Assembly (NCBI GenBank): GCA_032173965.1
Contig: JAVUNC010000006.1
Span: forward strand, 16,713,528 to 16,777,527
DNA length: 64,000 nt
Source of the DNA: Sitta carolinensis
Lineage: Eukaryota > Chordata > Aves > Passeriformes > Sittidae
Direction: 5' to 3'
Positions 1 to 13,964 of the stretch are shown piece by piece (position 1 is the stretch's first letter; every line of letters begins with the position of its first letter). Under the pieces are notes generated by a model. The model was not told the DNA's origin, searched no databases, and worked only from the letters and a program-made list of their open reading frames with translations. Position numbers and translations under genes: made by a program.

Positions 1-3000
1 ATAAAGAACAGATAATTTAGTTATTTTTCATGTTCCTCTGACTGGGTAGGAACTTGTTTATATTTAACTACTTTACTGATTGCATGTGTGTAAATTTCCA
101 TGTGCATACTCAAAGCTTCAGATTAATAAGGGAAAAGGAAAAAAGAAAAAACAGTATCCATCTTAATACTGCATTTTAACTCTGAATAAATTAGTTTCCA
201 TCTTGACAGATGTCTTCATTTCATTACTTAGAAAGCTGAAATTAGAGAGGAACAGAATTATCTGGTGGTTGGCAGGCAGTATTCTGTTATAGAAAGTAGC
301 ACTGCAAGTGGATGAATGGTAGTAACACAGACTGAAGTTCTCCGTTTCCAGTTTCTTCCTTACCAAGCAACTGTTATTATTATAATAATAATGACTATAA
401 TGTTATTGTGGCGTCTACTGGCTTCAATATATCCCACTGAAGGATGACTCGAAATGGGCTTTAGAGTAGAACTTTTCTAATATGAAGGGATTTCACAAAA
501 GAAATAACTGCCACCAGGTTCTATTTACAAGCAGCTAAAAGGTATAAGTTGTACCAACCAGCCTTCTATCCTGCTGAAAATAATGTGGCTTTCAGAGTAG
601 TATTTGGAAAAAAGGCATCAGTTGAGCAGCAGAGATTCTATCCACAATCCTTGAGATCAAGGTAATATGATAAAACTTATAGGCACAATTAGTTTTTAAT
701 CTAAGCCTCAACATCACAGTTTTGGACCTGGTGAAAGTGATGGCTAAACGGGGCTAGTTACAAACTACAAAAACTTGGATTTATTATTTGGAGAATATAA
801 CAAATTTTGTACTTGCATTTTGCTTTGACTAGACAGAAATAAATGCAACTCGTTCATTCTTTTTCAGTTTGTGACAAATAAAATGTAAAACTAAACCCCA
901 TTGGTACAATTCTTACAAATACACTTCATTAGTTATTACACTGTGCTCAAAGATCTAAATTTCTGTACACTTTTCAAATATGGACCAAAAAGCCCATATA
1001 TCTCAGCAATTAAAAAAGATGAGGTCTCTACATGGTTTCTGGTCCTCAACAATATATTGATATCATATCTCTTGCATCACTTGAGGCAGAAGTACTGTTA
1101 CCTGTAAGAAAGGACTCTATCATCAGTATAACTCCCTTATTTAGAGAAGAAAATATAATTATTTTCACTCTTTGCTATTGCTCTGGTCCTTTACAAAAAC
1201 TTGCCTCTTTCATAATGCAGCATTTCATCCCAATAATAACTACTGAGCACTTCTTGATTGTGAGCCACCTACAGAACTTCATATCAACATATACGAGGTC
1301 CCAAACAACACTTTGGATGCCCTACTACATGCAGTATCCATGACATGGGCTCATTTCTGATTATGAACACAAGACAAATTTTAAAAAGTTTTTTGCTTAC
1401 TGTACTTCTTGAAATAGTTCTTGCTGAAAATATGTGCCAGTGATTTTACTCATCTAACAGTAACACAGAGGTACCTCAGAGAGCCTGCTTCCACCCCAAA
1501 GTTACCATTGCAAAAAGCCACCCTCCCTTAGCTTGATTTTGTTGTCATAGTCTGCAGCTGTGTTAACAACTAAGCTCAAACTGAGCTCACTGTCTTGTAT
1601 TACCTGTTTCTCTACCAAACGTAGGGGCATACCACGTTCCTGCTGCTGCTTTGTGGGCAGAGGCATACCTTCTAGACTAACTGTTGCTCATGCTCTTCAT
1701 CTGTTATCATATTTAGTCTAAAATACTAAACTATTCTGATTACGTAGTTGGGACTTTCCCTTGAGCTTCAACCAGCTCAATCAATTCAGCAAATTATTAG
1801 CCAGAGATGTCCTAAAATATAAATCTCAAAAAATGTTTTTCCTCTGATTTTTTTTTTTTTTTGTTTATTTTTAAGCCAGGTAAAGAAGAAATGTAGAGTA
1901 GTTTTATCTTGAAAAAACATTGGCACCGTTATTTTCAGGATATCAGTGTTTTGCTTCTTCCTATCAGAGAAGGTGGTACACATCTCTCTCTTCTCCAAGG
2001 AATCTTGCATGTGTTCACTCAAAGTTGCCTGTCCAGAAGCAGAAATGTTCCATACACTGCACAGCTATCATGGAGTCATCTAACATGAATATTGAAACCA
2101 CACTGCTACTGTTTATCAGAGATGATAGCTCTGCTCAGTTTAAGCGGAACTAAGATGGAGGGCAAGACAAAAGTAGTACTGTCAGAGAAAAGAGCTTATT
2201 GATTTTCAGTTAAATGTTTTTCACCTGTAGCCAGTAAAATAACAGCAATGTATCATCTGCAAAAAATGCTGACTGATTAAGAACTAAGTACTTAAGAGCT
2301 GTTACTAGAACTTAAGTGAAATATGGCTTGAGACAGGTCTGAAAAAATTCAAATTCATATTTTTCTTAAGTTCTGAAGTTATCAAATCCAGGGATCTTAT
2401 TCGAACTTTTAATATTTGTTCTTTCCACTGTTTTAAACCATCTTCTTAGAAAAATTCCTTTCATGTCTAGTTTGGTTATTACCATTCCAATAAACATTGG
2501 TTTTCCCCTGTTTCTTCCTGGTTCCAAGCCAATGTGACTTATTTGTTTATGACTCTAATTTTATTTGTCGAAAGCATCTGTGATTACATCATCAATGATG
2601 TTCGTGTCGTTCTGGGAATAGACTTTCTGAGGTAACAGTTCTGGCTGGAAGACTACATAAAGTATAGCATTTTTTAAATGTAACTTTTTTCTCAGAGAAT
2701 AATAAATCCAGAAAACTATAAGTTAATTTAAAAATCTAGAAGTTTCTTCCCATTTTCAGTTAGGCCAAAGCTACTCTGTCAAAACCAAGTCTAAACAACT
2801 TGCATATATACAATGCCAAAAATAAACAAATAAACAAAAAAATACCCCAAACAACCTAAAACCCCACCAAAGTACAGAGATTTTTTTCCATTGTAAAAAG
2901 GTTGGAAAAATTTTGTATTCTGTGATTTTCTTAGAACTGTGAGCTTTGTGCAAGTGAAAGCTGCACTTGTTAATTTTCTAAGCAGCAGCTTCAGAGTGAG

Positions 3001-3784
3001 ACAGAAATGCTGCTTGTAGGAAGAGGGAGGAAAAAGACAGCAATACTTTTATTTTCCCCTGGAAATATTTTTAAATATAAAATAATTTAGTAGATCTCTT
3101 GTACTTCAGTAATTTTATATTATGGGGGGAAATATTTCAGCTGCAGTGACTGGCCATCTGTCCAAAAAACAGCTAGGAATATAAATGCACTGACCCTTTC
3201 CCATCTGTATTTGTCCATGGTTTGTTAGAAGTACATCATGGTATCTCTCTGATCAACACTGAATATTCAATCTATTTCTGTTTACATTAGCTTTAGGGGC
3301 AAATTCATGCTGATAAATAATCATTTGGACACAGAGACCACTATTTATTTATTTTCATAAGTAGCTGTTATTTATATAGCAATCATTTTCATAATTTTAT
3401 TAAATATAACAAAGAAAACAGGGCAAATGAATGTTTCTATCTATCATATGAAATTATCCAACAAATAGGAAAAAAGTGTACACAGTGTATGTATTGCTCT
3501 CTGAATTGACTTTCCACAAGCAGAAAAATAGACAAAACACTCATGTAGACTCCCTAGTCCACACCCTTGGTAAATTTTCCTCTTTTAGCTGTGACACAAA
3601 CCAAAACCTTTTAAGTGTAGGGAGTTGTTCAAATTATCCCTTTCCAGTTTTCAGGAAATTAGCAATACATTTTTATGCCCATGACACATGAGCCAAGGTA
3701 TCATTAATGTTAAACATGCTGAAAACAAAATGTGGGTGCTGAGTCGCTGGCAGGTCCCAAAACACCTTTTACAGCTGATGATGC
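1..3784. other. Non-coding unique AT-rich DNA
   Basis: I see no gene here. Open frames are all about 100 codons or shorter on either strand, contain no domain I recognise, and are not joined by convincing splice sites. The longest, 1032-1343 on the plus strand, has no recognisable motif. The sequence is AT-rich with almost no CpG. It has short simple runs, such as a T run near 1849-1862, an A/C-rich stretch near 2818-2870 and a TATTTATTTATTT stretch near 3340-3352. No CR1 or LTR similarity was recognised. It is consistent with intergenic or intronic vertebrate DNA. Confidence 0.6.
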
Positions 3785-4183
3785 TGTATTGGGTCTGGCT
3801 GAGGTGGAGTTCATTTCCTCACAGTGCTGTGCTTTACACTGGTAGCTGGAAAGCTGGCAGGGCATCCTCTCTCAACATTCCTCCCATCAAGGGGCTGGGG
3901 TGAGCAATAGCTTGGGACGGGACACAACCAGGCCAGCTGACCCAAATTAAACAAAGGAATATTCCAAACCACATGATGCCAGCTCAGATATAAAAGCTAA
4001 GGGGAGAGGGTTGTTTGTTATCTTACATTGTTTCCCCTCTGGAGCAACTGCTCTTAAACAACTTCTTTTCTTTCTTTGCTTTATCTCAATCTACTAGTTG
4101 TTTTCCATCCTTTTTTTTTCTCCCCTGTCCCACTGGGGAGTGACAGTGGCTTGGTGACCCCCAGCCAAGGTCAACCCACTAGA
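3785..4183 (+). mobile_element. Solo LTR, avian ERVL-type, degenerate
   Basis: This roughly 400-bp block matches, from memory, the LTR of a family abundant in neoavian genomes. In order it has a 'ggctgaggtggagttcattt' 5' region, a 'gggacacaaccaggccagct' segment, 'ggaatattccaaaccacatg', a TATA-like box, a 'tttgctttatctcaatctac' segment, and a 3' end with 'ctgtcccactggggagtgac' and 'ccagccaaggtcaaccc'. That order gives plus orientation. No internal retroviral sequence flanks it on either side, so it is a solo LTR left by LTR-LTR recombination. The ends are approximate and I could not confirm a target-site duplication. Many CpGs appear lost, which suggests an old copy. Naming it ERVL is recall-based. 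Confidence 0.72.
3988..3996 (+). promoter_or_regulatory. TATA-like box inside the solo LTR
   Basis: The string atataaaag sits where this LTR family carries its core promoter, after the 'ccagctcag' segment and before the purine-rich 'aaggggagaggg' stretch. In an intact LTR it would set transcription rightwards. Whether this decayed copy is active cannot be judged from sequence. Confidence 0.4.
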
Positions 4184-4389
4184 GATGAGCAAAAGAGAGG
4201 GCTTTGGCAATCACTGGATTAGTTACTTCATGGCTCAACATCATTTTGCCTTGAAGTTTGGGGTAGATTGCATTTTTCCAAACATTGCCTGGATGATGCT
4301 TCAGTGTCAGTGAGAACTACTGCAGTGAGTAGATATATTAGAATGTTGTGGTCTGTATATACTTTTGAGTATTTAAAAATACTAATGCT

Positions 4390-4391
<2 letters not shown>

Positions 4392-4421
<30 letters not shown>
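4392..4421 (+). repeat. Poly-A homopolymer, 30 nt
   Basis: Thirty consecutive A residues. The upstream DNA shows no processed-gene or SINE body that I recognise. It could be the tail of an unrecognised retroposed sequence, or simple slippage. Confidence 0.9.
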
Positions 4422-4424
<3 letters not shown>

Positions 4425-6493
4425 GTTTTGTAGAAGAACTTGTGGGAATGACATCTGCTTGTGAAAGCACAGCAGGGGTTTTTTTGGCAGAATTTTATTC
4501 TTATTTATTAATTTCCTCATTTGATGCAGATAATTCATTGAATTTCTATGAAAAGAAGGGAGTGAGACAGAAGGAAAAAATTACTGCGAACAAATTAAAA
4601 AACAAATGAGAGTTAATTTTAGTATTTAACCTCTTCTACAAAACAAATAAAGCAAATCGGCAAATGCTGAAAAGTTCTTCTAAAATTCTATGCTGACAGT
4701 TGATGAAAAAGTTAAAGAGATTCGACTTAGAGCTCTCAAGGGTAGGTATGATGAAATACAAGAAGTGTAGGGCACTCTGCAGTAGGTAGAAGTAATGGCT
4801 GAGAAAAAACATTTCGAGGCTTAAAAATGTTATCAGCTGAACAGATTTGGATTAGTACCTGCTGAAAACTTAATGTCTGATAAGAATTAATATTCTGTGC
4901 TATTTAATGTTGTTTGAATCTGTATTTTCATTTCACACCTGTTATCTCTAATTAGAATTGGAAACTGCAAAGGCACATGCCTCAGGTATTTTGCAGCCCG
5001 AGGAAATAAGCTCTAGATATATACTTTCTTTATTTTGAATTTCCACATTTTGTTATGTGATCAGCTTTCTCCTTAAAAAAGAATAAGGCAAATAAATGCA
5101 ACTGTAAAACACATAATCTTTCATTTATTGTGTTATTTTCTAGTATTTTTAGTAAGTACCACTCTTGCTGGGAGCTAATTAGTCATGTAAATTTCTTAGC
5201 TTAAATACTTTAGATTTTATGTAGCAGATCTAATTTACACTTTGAACTCCACATTAGTTTCTGTGTTCAGTACTTGAACTTTTTATCAGAAACATAAAAA
5301 GATTGAACTTAGGGGAAAGATCATTACTCATGTCTAGCAAAACAAAAACATCCATGTGTTAATCTAATAATTTGTGATTGTACAGGGTATTATTAGGCTT
5401 CACTAGTGGCATCCAGGTAGATGAACTCCTCTGCTGAGGGACAGAACTTCCGGACATCAGTAGATTGATGAATATAAGGGAGAATGACAGAGTTGCCTAC
5501 TGAAATCACACCCTACATTTCCTGAGACAGTACTGATAGGGCCAACAGACACACAGAATGCATGACATGGAGGATTCCCTATTTTCTCTCTGCCTGGATG
5601 AACATGGGATTTAAGGGACAGGGGGCAATGAAAATTCCTGCCCTGCACAGGTGCTTTATGTTTATAAGTATTTGCTAATTCTTCCTGCCTAATCTAAATA
5701 TTTATGTACTTTAAAACCATGAACATTTATTAAGCCTTTAAAAAAACCCTGTTATGCCTTCAGGAAAACAATTACCTGTTTCACTAAATCTGACACAATC
5801 GAATGAAATTCACTGCAGAGCAAAAAACCCTTGAGGTACCAAACTATAAACATCACTCTATGTGCAGCTGGGAAACAATTTTTCAGTTGGTATCAAAGTT
5901 ACTTAAAAGAACTTAGCACATTACTAAAATAAATCAGATGCATGTTGATTTTATCTTTGTCATACTAGAACTGGAATGTGAATTAAGGAGAAAGGAGATA
6001 AAAATTGTTTTGATGAGTAAATGAATATCGGGATGGAAAAATTGTATTGGGAATATGTTTATATGATGCCATTTATATGATACAAAGTGATTTCTGCTGG
6101 AGGGACACTTTCAGATAAGGCATATAAATTAGGATGCTTCCAAGGCCTAGTTTTTCATTCTTTGTGAAACAAAGGAAACATTATATGTCAAAAAGGAGTC
6201 TGTAGGGACAAACAGGCTCATGCTTACTTAAGGGAAAAACTGCCATAGGGAGGGAAGTTAGATACATGAACTTGATATCCAGCAGGGAAGCTGGTCTGAT
6301 ATCACTTGTAATAAAAGCCCATCAAACTCAGCATGCAGTTCGGTCCCTAGTTGGAAATGCTAAGTGAGGATGACAAAAAATGTTCCAAGGGTCATCTGTA
6401 GAATTGTTCAAAGTCAGATGTGACCTTTTTTCTTACTGTATCAAAGCAAAAGAAAGTAATATAAAGAATAGTAATCATTTCCCACCAGAAAGG

Positions 6494-6539
6494 AAAAAAA
6501 AAAAAAAAAAAAAAAAAAAAAGAAAGAAAGGAAAAAAAA
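6494..6539 (+). repeat. Poly-A / A-G rich simple repeat
   Basis: An A run of about 28 nt followed by GAAAGAAAGG and eight further As. No retroposon body was recognised immediately 5' of it. Confidence 0.9.
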
Positions 6540-9500
6540 TTCTGGTGGAAATCAATCTATATATGAAAGCACTGGTGTGTTCTCTGTTACAGTTAACTGA
6601 GTAAAGACAACCCAGCCATAAAGCACACTCTGACCTCTGCACCCACACTTCAGGAGGAAATCTACTGAAAAGTACAGGATTCAGAAAAAAAAATTACTTA
6701 GAATTGGAACTCCTGCTGATATATTCTATAATGATTTGAAGTTAAAATTTTAGCTGATGCTACTCAAGTCCTACTCTGATAGTTGTCCAAAGTGACTGAC
6801 TGTTCTAAGATTGAGGTGAAAAAGAGCAGCAAAGCAAATTAGCAATGGAAAAACTGAGGAACAATGCCATTTACTCAGATGGCTTCATGATATCTGAAAT
6901 ATAAAATCCAGTGGGGCTGCTACAGTCACTTCTGAAACATTTGAATTCCTTTATCACACTCTTTTATGTTTCTGTGAAGCAGTTTCATTTGGAAGCTTTC
7001 CAGAATTTATTTGATTTTAAAATCAATTACTATTGCTTTTTCTTATAATATTGCTTTTACTTTCTTTTCTCTTGGTCTACTTTTCTACTTCTATTCTGTT
7101 CTTTCTCCATTCACTTTTAAGCACAAGACCATAACCGTCACTTTTGCATTCTTTGCCAGAAACACTAAGTGGCATTTATTGATAGAAAGAGTTTTTTTCT
7201 CCCATTTCCCCATTTCTCCAGAGATAATGTTAAGTAGATGCAGAATAAATTTATATGCCTGGACTGTTTGAAATCAAGAATTTATTCCAGTTTCATTTTA
7301 TAGCCATAAATTCTACTGGTTTTCACAAATTGCTTTTAGCAAGTGAAAGAATAGCAGATGTCTTGCGGCCCTCACCAACAACAGCTAATTTGGCTAACAG
7401 AGTCAACACAGTAAAATCCCTTTGTGTCTATAATTATTCATGTGATTGCTGGCATGGTCTGGCCAACCTTACCAGAATTAATCATAAGAGAAGGGCACAA
7501 CCTAATGGAAATGTTAAATGAATAGACAGCCTTTGCTAACTTCTGCCAGTGTCCAGAAAAAAATGTAAAAGTTATTGACTGTACAAACTGGGGAACAGTT
7601 TTTGAAATGCTTGAATATGAGTGAATTGGGAAGTGATAACTTTTTTGGAGCCTACACAGATACTGCTGGTCGGTCTTGAGGGTTGTCAGGGTGTGATTAT
7701 GTAAATGTATCTGAGTTAGGGTGCAGAAAACTGCAAGGACAGATGAAACACTAGCTTCAGACCCTGGGGTAAACATCTGCGTTGCTGGATCCACTGTGTG
7801 TAATGATTAAAATGGTATTGAAATCTAACAGTCTAGTGCCAGCTTATATTGCTTTTTATGAGCTGCAAAGCTGTACTCTTTCTGGCAATACGGTCTGCTG
7901 CATATTTTCTGGTCATGGAAAGGTTAGAAACACCTAAGTGCTTGACCACTCTCTGCAAGCGTCTGTCTCACACAGGCAGTTATACCCACAGCCATACACG
8001 GTTGCCTCGAAGGAGACAGGAACTTGTGCTCCAAAGTTTCTTTTGGCAGGTGCTTTCTGAGTTCTGTACTCGCAAACATTGTCATTGAGCTCAGTGCTTA
8101 AGATTTTGAAGTAAACTCCTGTGTGGCAGAATTTATTGCATGTCAGTCTCACTATTTTTTCCTACTCTCTTTTTGTAGGTGATTCACCTCTAAGGAGTTG
8201 AGTATTGGAGAAGGCAGTCATACCAACTAAAAGTTATTTGCCTCTTGTGCACAGTCCAGCTTAGCACCAATGCATGAATTCCTGACCTAGTGTAGGTTAC
8301 ACATCCTTTCAGATTCATGCTTCCCCTGCAATGCCTGGCACTGTTTTCTGGCAGAAGTGTAAAACACCTTTTTCTATGAAATCTCTTGTTACATCTGTAA
8401 CCATTTCCTTTATTCCATAATTTGAAGTATGGCCTGCACAAAGATTTTTTCATGCCTTGTGAATGGCAATGACCATACTGCTTAGGGCAGGGTTGCATAA
8501 CCATCCCATTTTCAGATTGTCTAAGATCTTCATGTGAAAAAAAGTAGTTTAACTTTTGTTTGAATTGTTTATGTAAGACATGTCTTTTTGCTTTTTCTGA
8601 TCAAGCCTGCGTAGTCTATACTGTTTGTGTTATTCTCTTCTCGATGCCTCTTTCCGTTGCTTGTTTAAGGTCTTAGCTGTTACACTTTTCTTTCCCATGA
8701 TTACTGACAAGGATTTGAAATGGAAGGGACTGAGCTGTGAAGCTAAAATATTTCTGGGGGTGAAAGTTCCCTCAATAAAATTCAGTGCATGCTATGTCTT
8801 TAAGTCTGCGGCAGTTGAAATCAAAAGGGACAAAGAAAAAGCATTTGTACAACATTATGAGATAGTAAAAGTAATTTGGGCTTTCTGGAAAGAAGGAAGA
8901 AGTAGAGTAGCCTTTGGCTGGAATACATAATAACTTCATACCTATAGCTATTTTTCTGAAAGATATTTTTCAAGAAAATAAGAGAAACAGACATCCCAAT
9001 ATGATCTAATAAACGAAATTAATTTTCCTCTTTTGCGGTATTGGTTTCATCAAGTAACTTTGCAAAATTCAAAACAAACATGAAAGAAATATTTTATGTA
9101 TTCATTTTTTAAAACTGTTTTGATATCTTTCTCTGGAGATCTGTCTTAGTATTTCAGGAATTAAACCTCTGGAAGGTTGTTAGATAGAACTAGGCATTAA
9201 CAAAAGTGTTTCAAAAAGATATTAAGGAAAATAAGAAGCCTGAGCTGTGCTGACCTATGTTTTCAGGCCTGAAACTGGTGTTTTCTCCAGCTAGCATTTG
9301 GCTCTCAGCTGTCCAAACTGTTGCTGAAATGTGAGTTGGAACATTCTGGAATAGCACTGGGAAAAGTGAGCTGTTACTTTGCAGTTGCTATACACTATAT
9401 ACCGTGTTGTTCTGTCTCCAATGACAATGCAGTGGGGCACAATGGATGCCTCAGACAAGGTACCGAAATCTGCAAATTCCCTTAGAATGGTGAGAAGGTC

Positions 9501-12500
9501 TTTGAGAAGCAGGGAGGCATTATTGAATGTGGTCTAAGTATGAAGGTATTACAAGTATTTTACAATGCAAGTTAGTATCAATGTAGACAAATTTTAGAGT
9601 GATTCACAGCATCCATTTAGTGGCAGTGAATGTAAATATAGAGATACGCATAAAAGACAGATATCTCACTGGTACCTGTTCAATACCCGTGTTCATGTGG
9701 GGAATAGTGATACACTATCAATATGCTGCTTTATTTAACAACTTTCAACTAGCTTGGTGCATCATTTATAGATAGGATTTTCCTTTCAAAATCTGACAAT
9801 CTCGTTGAAAGGCAAAGTGTAAGAGGGTGAGGTATCACCAAGGAGGCAGGTGAGGGAGAGGAAAGGGATCCTTTATGGGGCCATACACATGGCTGTTTGT
9901 GTGTTGTGGTAATTGAGAAGCTGTTATTGTCAAGAAGAAATAAATAAATATGTATGCACATCTGTCTAGGTGTTATGGTTTCAGCATTCTTTAAGTTCCA
10001 TCAATGTAGAATTAATATGAGCAAAAAGACATTTCTCTCCCTCCTTGTTTTATAATTTTAAAATCTTGTTATAGGAGACCGCAGCAGTTCCTCTTACACT
10101 ATGCTGTTGTCCAGAAAAATTATGAAAACAACATGTTTAAACCAGCACAATAATCTCTGTTATTCCTGGAGCACTAAGAATAATAGTGTTTATTGTCCTT
10201 GTGCTGACATTGTTTCCCTGTTGCTGTTCTGACTTAATGCTTTGTGCCTTTGCTGCTCCCACCCCAGCGAGCTTTCAGTGCACATTTAGTTACTAACCCT
10301 TTAAGGGCTAGAAGCCACTATTTTTGTAGAAAAATCTGATTCTATGTAAAATGGTGTAAAATACAAGCCCTTTTTAGAACCCATTGTGCAAACTGTGGAC
10401 AGATGGCAATTGGATGTAATCAGAGTTACTCCAGGGGAAAGTATGACAAAAATGGGAAGAATAAGGAAATATATTTGCGATACAGAAGTTCCAGACTGCA
10501 CAGTATGCTTTATATGGGTAAATATGTAGAAGTAAGACTGTCCTAGCCTATAAAAGAAGTTTGCAGATACCTGCAGTCAGAGAAAAATTCACTTTCAGTA
10601 CACAGTAGAAAAGAGTGCTAGAAGAACAGGTAATTTTCCTTCTGCCAGCCTCTCTAAAGAGCATGAGAATAAAAATCCAGGTATAGTTATATAACTATAT
10701 AAATGAGTGATTAAAAAATAAAGTTCTTGTTTTTCTCAAAGGCATAAATCATTAATGCTCTATTCTTAAAGTTAAGAACAATCTCTACAGGGAGAAAGTG
10801 TTTGTTATTCCTTGCACAGACACCTCTGAGGTACCAGGTGCATGGACAGATCCCGTAACTGTCTCTCTTTTCATCCCCTTGTTTCTGCTGGTGCATGGCA
10901 CTGAACCCTTTTCCTTCCCCCTTTTTTCTTTTATTGCCCTCTCTGCCTTAACTGTTCTCACTGTACATTATTGCTACATATGGTAAATCAAGACCTTTTG
11001 GCAATACTGTAATATATATGTTACAGTAGACTAGTTATGGTATTTTTAAAAAAAATGTTATTAAAAGCATAAGATGAAGGTACTTCAAAATACCTGAATC
11101 AGTTCAGGCCAAACAAATGAGAGGTCATATTATTCCATACTTCCTGTTTATTTACCTTCATGAAAATTTCTTTGCTTTGTTTCCTGACAGCTGTACAAAA
11201 CTCTACATTTCTTTACAGATCAAGACTTATGGATCAGGTTCATATAGATTCTCACACAGACCTGTAAGACACTTGTTTTTTCATATGTTTAAAAATTTTG
11301 GCTTTTTGTAGCATTTAGAAATCAGATTTATTGGAGGAAAGGGGCACTAGATTAAGGACTACTGGTGCCTGCGTACTGCTGTGGGTATAAACGTCAGACT
11401 AACTTAAAAGTATGTGATCAGGTTGTCCTCTAGTGGCTGCCAAAGAGAAGATCTAACCATAAATTTTGCAATGTTGCTGCAATGGAAATTAGTGTAAGTT
11501 CTTGCAACTATTTTTTCTGCAAGGATTTGATAACTAGATCTCAAAATTATCAATCTCTGTGTGATGTCCATTCTAGTGGCAGGCCCTGCAAGTCTTTTTC
11601 TTATCTCTTCCTGAATGATGCCTCACAATAACATCTTAAATTACGTTTCTGGATGGGTCTTTATCAGTAGAAAAGCCAATTCCACACTTTTGGATTTTTT
11701 AATGCAAAAAAGAAACAACCCTTTTTGAAATTCTGTTTCTCTATTATACTTCTACCCTCTGTGTCTCTGGTTTTAGCACTTTGGTCCCAGTACAAGCATG
11801 TCTTCTTGAGAGAGAACAAGTTTAGTGGGAGATAGGAGACTATTTCTCTCTCTAATTCCACAAGAGAGCATTGTTTCCTCCTTCCTGCAGTCCTGCACCT
11901 GGTGTGGTGCAAATATCCTCCCTATGGTAGTGAACAAGGATCTTACATCCACTGAGGCACTGTCTGGCAGAGCTTTTGACTCTTCTACTGACCTAAGAGA
12001 ATCTTAGATTTATTTGGAACAAGTAGTTTTCTGAGCACAATGACACTGGTATTCAGACCACTGTAATAATTTGTATTAAATTCTGTAATAGAGCTCTTAT
12101 ATGTTGTTATGTTTAAGTGGAAGTTCCACATATAAAACAAATAGAAAAATAAACCACCTATTTCTGAAAATATTTATTCATAAGTACACATTCAAATTGT
12201 ACAAGAAAACATCCACAAAACTGAGATTTCTGAAGACAGTTGAGAAATCTTTCTCAGTGGGACTTAGAGAGCTTGTGAAGAATCCACTGGCCAGTTAGTA
12301 ATACCTGATGTCAGAATAATGGAAGGTGGATCAGTCATTAGAGAGGCTACAAGGCCTGGGTTTTACCAGTACGTAAATCTGCGTTTCTTAAGACACAGTC
12401 AAAACTTCTCAGTGTAAAACAAAGGCAGTAGTGAAAGCATTTCATCAGAGTTAAGATACATCATTTCCCATACAACAATGTTGTTAGGATCTTTGTTTCT

Positions 12501-13908
12501 GGAGTGGTGATGACTACAGCAGAACTCAGTCAGCTGAGTTCCACATGGTCACACCTCAATTCCCCACAGCAGAGGAGCAAATGCACTGTTCAGTCCCATG
12601 GCCTCTGGACCACTGGTTGTCCTTGTCCAGACAAGGAAGGCTTCAATGTTAATGTTAATTTATAAATAAATTATAAAAGTAATAATTCAACAGTCAGTGG
12701 TTACTGTAAAGACATATTCTACATGAGGGTGCCAGATTAATGCTAATAATTGTTGGACTATGGATCTATGGAGCCATAGAGCAAAGTAGAGAAAAAATGT
12801 CAAGTTCACCTGAAAAACATATACAAGATTCCTCTGAGACAATGAGTAACATGAGAGCAAAAGTTACATTTGTGTTTGAACAGGACTGTGCCTACCAAGA
12901 AGCCAGTATTTGCAGGAAGTGGAAAGTTTAGCAATGGTGAACGTCCTATGGCCTTGAACATTGTTCAGCAAATAAACCAAAAGTCTTGTAAATCTAAATT
13001 TTTATTCCTTTTTGCAGAATCAGCAGTCATGTACAATCTTGCATGGAGTATAACATAATGTTATACGAGTAATGTAATTTTTTCTGATGTAATGTGTTTG
13101 CTTTCACTAAGCCAAGTTGCTTTCTTTTTAGTGTCCACAGAAAAGCATCTACATTTATACATATTTCTATGTGTAGGATGCTACAGGAGGCACATTGCTC
13201 CTCTGACGTCGGCACGTGTTGTAGCTTAGCTTTAATAACACCACAGTATCTCCTCACTGCTGCAGTTACTATTCTGCTCCTGCAGTTACATCTTCCTTGT
13301 GCTTTCCTTTCTCTCAACTTCAGCAGCTAGGCCTGTATTAGAGAGGGCCTAAGGGAACACAGAGAGAGTTTGAACATTTAGTAACAGTGTTCTTTGAGAA
13401 TTCTTACAGATAAAAATCTCTCCTACAGCTCAGAACCTAGGGTGTTAGATAGCTGCTTACACCCTGTACATGGCATCGCTTCTAGTTGGCACTGTCACAA
13501 AATGATCATCACTCTCTCCTCTGAGCACGGGATCTGCAAGACAAAACTAATGAAGAATTTCAAGCTATTACTCTCCTATGAAACAATGTTAAAAAAAAAA
13601 TCTAAGAGAAGGTATTTTCGTTTCTGTCTCCTGTTCTCTCTGCCTCCATTGCCCACTGCCCCAATAAATTTTCTTCCCATTGGAAGAAACAGTTTGTCTT
13701 CTTGAAAAAAAAAACAAAAAGATGACCAAACTAGTGATCTACTCTTATTTTAGAAGTTCACAGATCAGTAGACAGTTATAGAATGCCGTCAGAGAGGTGA
13801 TATAATATTTAGTGCAATTGCATATATACTGAGAAATAAAACACATGAAAGTGGAACTTTAAAAATGTTCAGTATTCTCAGATCTTTTCAACTATTCATT
13901 TACAGAAA

Positions 13909-13964
13909 TAAAAAAAAAAAGACAAAAAAAAAAAAAAAAAAAAAAAAAAAAGAAAAGAAAAAGG
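13909..13964 (+). repeat. Interrupted poly-A tract
   Basis: Two A runs of about 12 and 28 nt, separated by GAC and followed by AGAAAAGAAAAAGG. Simple low-complexity DNA with no recognised retroposon body beside it. Confidence 0.9.

Noticed and set aside
4268..4609. 113-codon plus-strand frame with poly-lysine
   Set aside because: The lysine run is the 30-nt poly-A tract, and the rest shows no domain.
7438..7794. 118-codon minus-strand frame
   Set aside because: No domain or context. Serine/threonine-rich composition without features of a secreted or membrane protein.
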